From: Sinorhizobium fredii | Lineage (GTDB): Bacteria > Pseudomonadota > Alphaproteobacteria > Rhizobiales > Rhizobiaceae | NCBI RefSeq assembly: GCF_002944405.1 | Contig: NZ_CP024309.1 | Coordinates: 248,001 to 312,000, forward strand | DNA: 64,000 nucleotides | Reading direction: 5' to 3' | Shown: piece after piece, positions 63,024 to 64,000 of the stretch | Layout of the letters: each line of letters starts with the position of its first letter | How positions within the stretch are numbered: position 1 is the stretch's first letter | Translations under genes and position numbers: made by a program | Notes under the pieces: model-generated | Database searches by the model: none | What the model was told of the DNA's origin: nothing | The model's input: only the letters and a program-made list of their open reading frames with translations

Positions 63024-64000
63024 ATGACCAACATTGCGAATTTCCAGCAGCTGAAACAAGAGGTTACTGAATGGCGCCGCTACCTTCATCAGAACCCCGA
63101 ACTTGATTATCGGCTGCACAATACCGCGAGATTTGTTGCTGAAAAGCTCGCTTCCTTCGGTATCAATCACATCGAAACCGGGATTGCCGAAACTGGCATT
63201 GTCGCATTATTACAAGGGCAAGGAGGGGACGGGCCCACAATTGGATTGAGAGCGGATATGGACGCCCTGCCGATTACTGAGGCTTCTAGTAAGCCATGGT
63301 CGTCCACAGTTGATGGACACATGCATGCCTGCGGTCATGATGGTCACACCGCCATGCTTTTAGGTGCAGCAAAGTACTTGGCCGCCACACGCAACTTCAA
63401 AGGTACCGTCGCGCTTATTTTTCAACCAGCTGAAGAGGTGGAGCTTCCTTCGGGTGGCTTTAGAATGGTTCAAGAAGGAGTGATGGACCGTTTTAGGATA
63501 TCCCAGGTGTACGGGATGCACATTGAGCCGGGTATGGACATCGGCAAGTTTGGTATCCGGTCCGGTCCAGTTATGGGCGCACAAGACGACTTCGATATCG
63601 TCATCAAGGGCAAAGGCGGGCATGCCGCATCTCCTCAAGAGACCGTGGACCCCGTAACGATAGCGGCGCAGATTATTTTAGGTCTCCAGACCCTTATCTC
63701 TCGAAAAACGGACCCCTTGGACTCGATCGTTCTATCAGTCACAAAACTGAAAGCTGCCCAAGCCTACAATATCATTCCAGATCAGGTCGAGATTTCAGGG
63801 ACGGTCAGAACGCTGAAGTCAAGCCTGCAAGATTTTGCCGAACGAGAGATCCCTAAGATCGCCGAGGGAATTGCACGTGGCTTTGGTGCGGAAATAGAAT
63901 TCAAGTATTTGCGGTCAGTGCCGGTTACTTACAACCATTCCGAAGAAACGAGGCATGCCGTTGCAGCGGCGCAGAGTTTGGTGGGCTCAAGTGCCGTGGA
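63024..64000 (+). CDS. M20-family amidohydrolase (partial, runs off the window)
   Basis: At least 325 residues. Metal-binding and catalytic blocks: TIGLRADMDALPITE, HMHACGHDGHTAMLLGAAKY, VALIFQPAEEV (catalytic Glu), VYGMHIEPGMDIGKFGIRSG, and the lid domain IVIKGKGGHAASPQETVDPV. These enzymes remove acyl groups from N-acyl amino acids (hippurate- or auxin-conjugate-type) in the cytosol. The substrate is unknown. The context of amide hydrolases and amino-acid importers fits a role in using amino-acid conjugates. Confidence 0.92.
   Translation, partial: MTNIANFQQLKQEVTEWRRYLHQNPELDYRLHNTARFVAEKLASFGINHIETGIAETGIVALLQGQGGDGPTIGLRADMDALPITEASSKPWSSTVDGHMHACGHDGHTAMLLGAAKYLAATRNFKGTVALIFQPAEEVELPSGGFRMVQEGVMDRFRISQVYGMHIEPGMDIGKFGIRSGPVMGAQDDFDIVIKGKGGHAASPQETVDPVTIAAQIILGLQTLISRKTDPLDSIVLSVTKLKAAQAYNIIPDQVEISGTVRTLKSSLQDFAEREIPKIAEGIARGFGAEIEFKYLRSVPVTYNHSEETRHAVAAAQSLVGSSAV

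Overview
The window looks like an accessory replicon (symbiotic or large plasmid, or genomic island) of a Rhizobiales alphaproteobacterium of the Rhizobium/Sinorhizobium/Agrobacterium type. This rests on gene families (UPF0262, malate synthase G, DadA/Lrp, rhizobial IS21/IS66/IS256/IS630 debris), high GC content and the very high density of broken insertion sequences. It was read by eye; no database search was run. No replication, conjugation, rRNA or tRNA genes were seen.

Region by region: (1) 1-2220 has a Phd/ParE-type toxin-antitoxin pair with a frameshifted toxin, and two decayed flavin monooxygenase genes. (2) 2219-4360 is a truncated ISNCY-type element cut by an intact IS30-type element. 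(3) 4501-8822 is a compact minus-strand operon of five genes (small protein, glycine-zipper lipoprotein, four-TM coiled-coil protein, exported protein, OmpA-domain protein) that I cannot match to a named system. A divergent small-RNA candidate with its own promoter and terminator lies beside it. (4) 9129-18400 holds an intact UPF0262 gene and a long run of nested IS21, IS256, IS66, IS110 and recombinase debris, plus a GNAT acetyltransferase. (5) 18416-21767 has a P1-family (DmpA/BapA-like) aminopeptidase, an amidase and the stump of an amino-acid binding protein. (6) 22100-26010 and 27800-31440 are IS and serine-recombinase debris. They surround a PanD-like and an ATP-grasp (D-Ala-D-Ala ligase-like) gene at 26028-27687. 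(7) 31831-34419 has a decayed UPF0262 copy and an MFS exporter; part of this block is duplicated at 9129-10342. (8) 34622-38606 is a glycine-riboswitch-led operon: FAD amino-acid dehydrogenase (dadA type), malate synthase G (glcB) and a GlcG-like protein. (9) 38950-42500 has a third UPF0262 remnant, an XRE-cupin regulator, a HisD-family gene with an internal palindrome, and a broken cupin gene. (10) 42590-49060 is mostly IS66/RIT-type recombinase/IS256/IS630/IS30 debris with one intact methyltransferase. (11) 49084-64000 is an amino-acid/peptide catabolic region: M24 hydrolase, polar amino-acid ABC transporter, Asp/Glu-racemase-like protein, Kbl, class IV aminotransferase, Lrp regulator with dadA/ridA remnants, NylB-like serine hydrolase, a third binding protein and an M20 amidohydrolase.

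How it fits together: the theme is import and breakdown of amino acids, amides and small peptides (including D- and beta-amino-acid chemistry), with glycine feeding glyoxylate and malate. Three paralogous binding-protein genes share a nearly identical leader and a TTG start. Each sits with a different set of amide- or peptide-cleaving enzymes, which suggests cassette-like duplication of one regulated uptake gene. The most striking single observations are the riboswitch-dadA-glcB operon, the perfect 21-bp inverted repeat that replaces a conserved motif in the hisD-like gene, the repeated leader/binding-protein module and the unidentified envelope operon.
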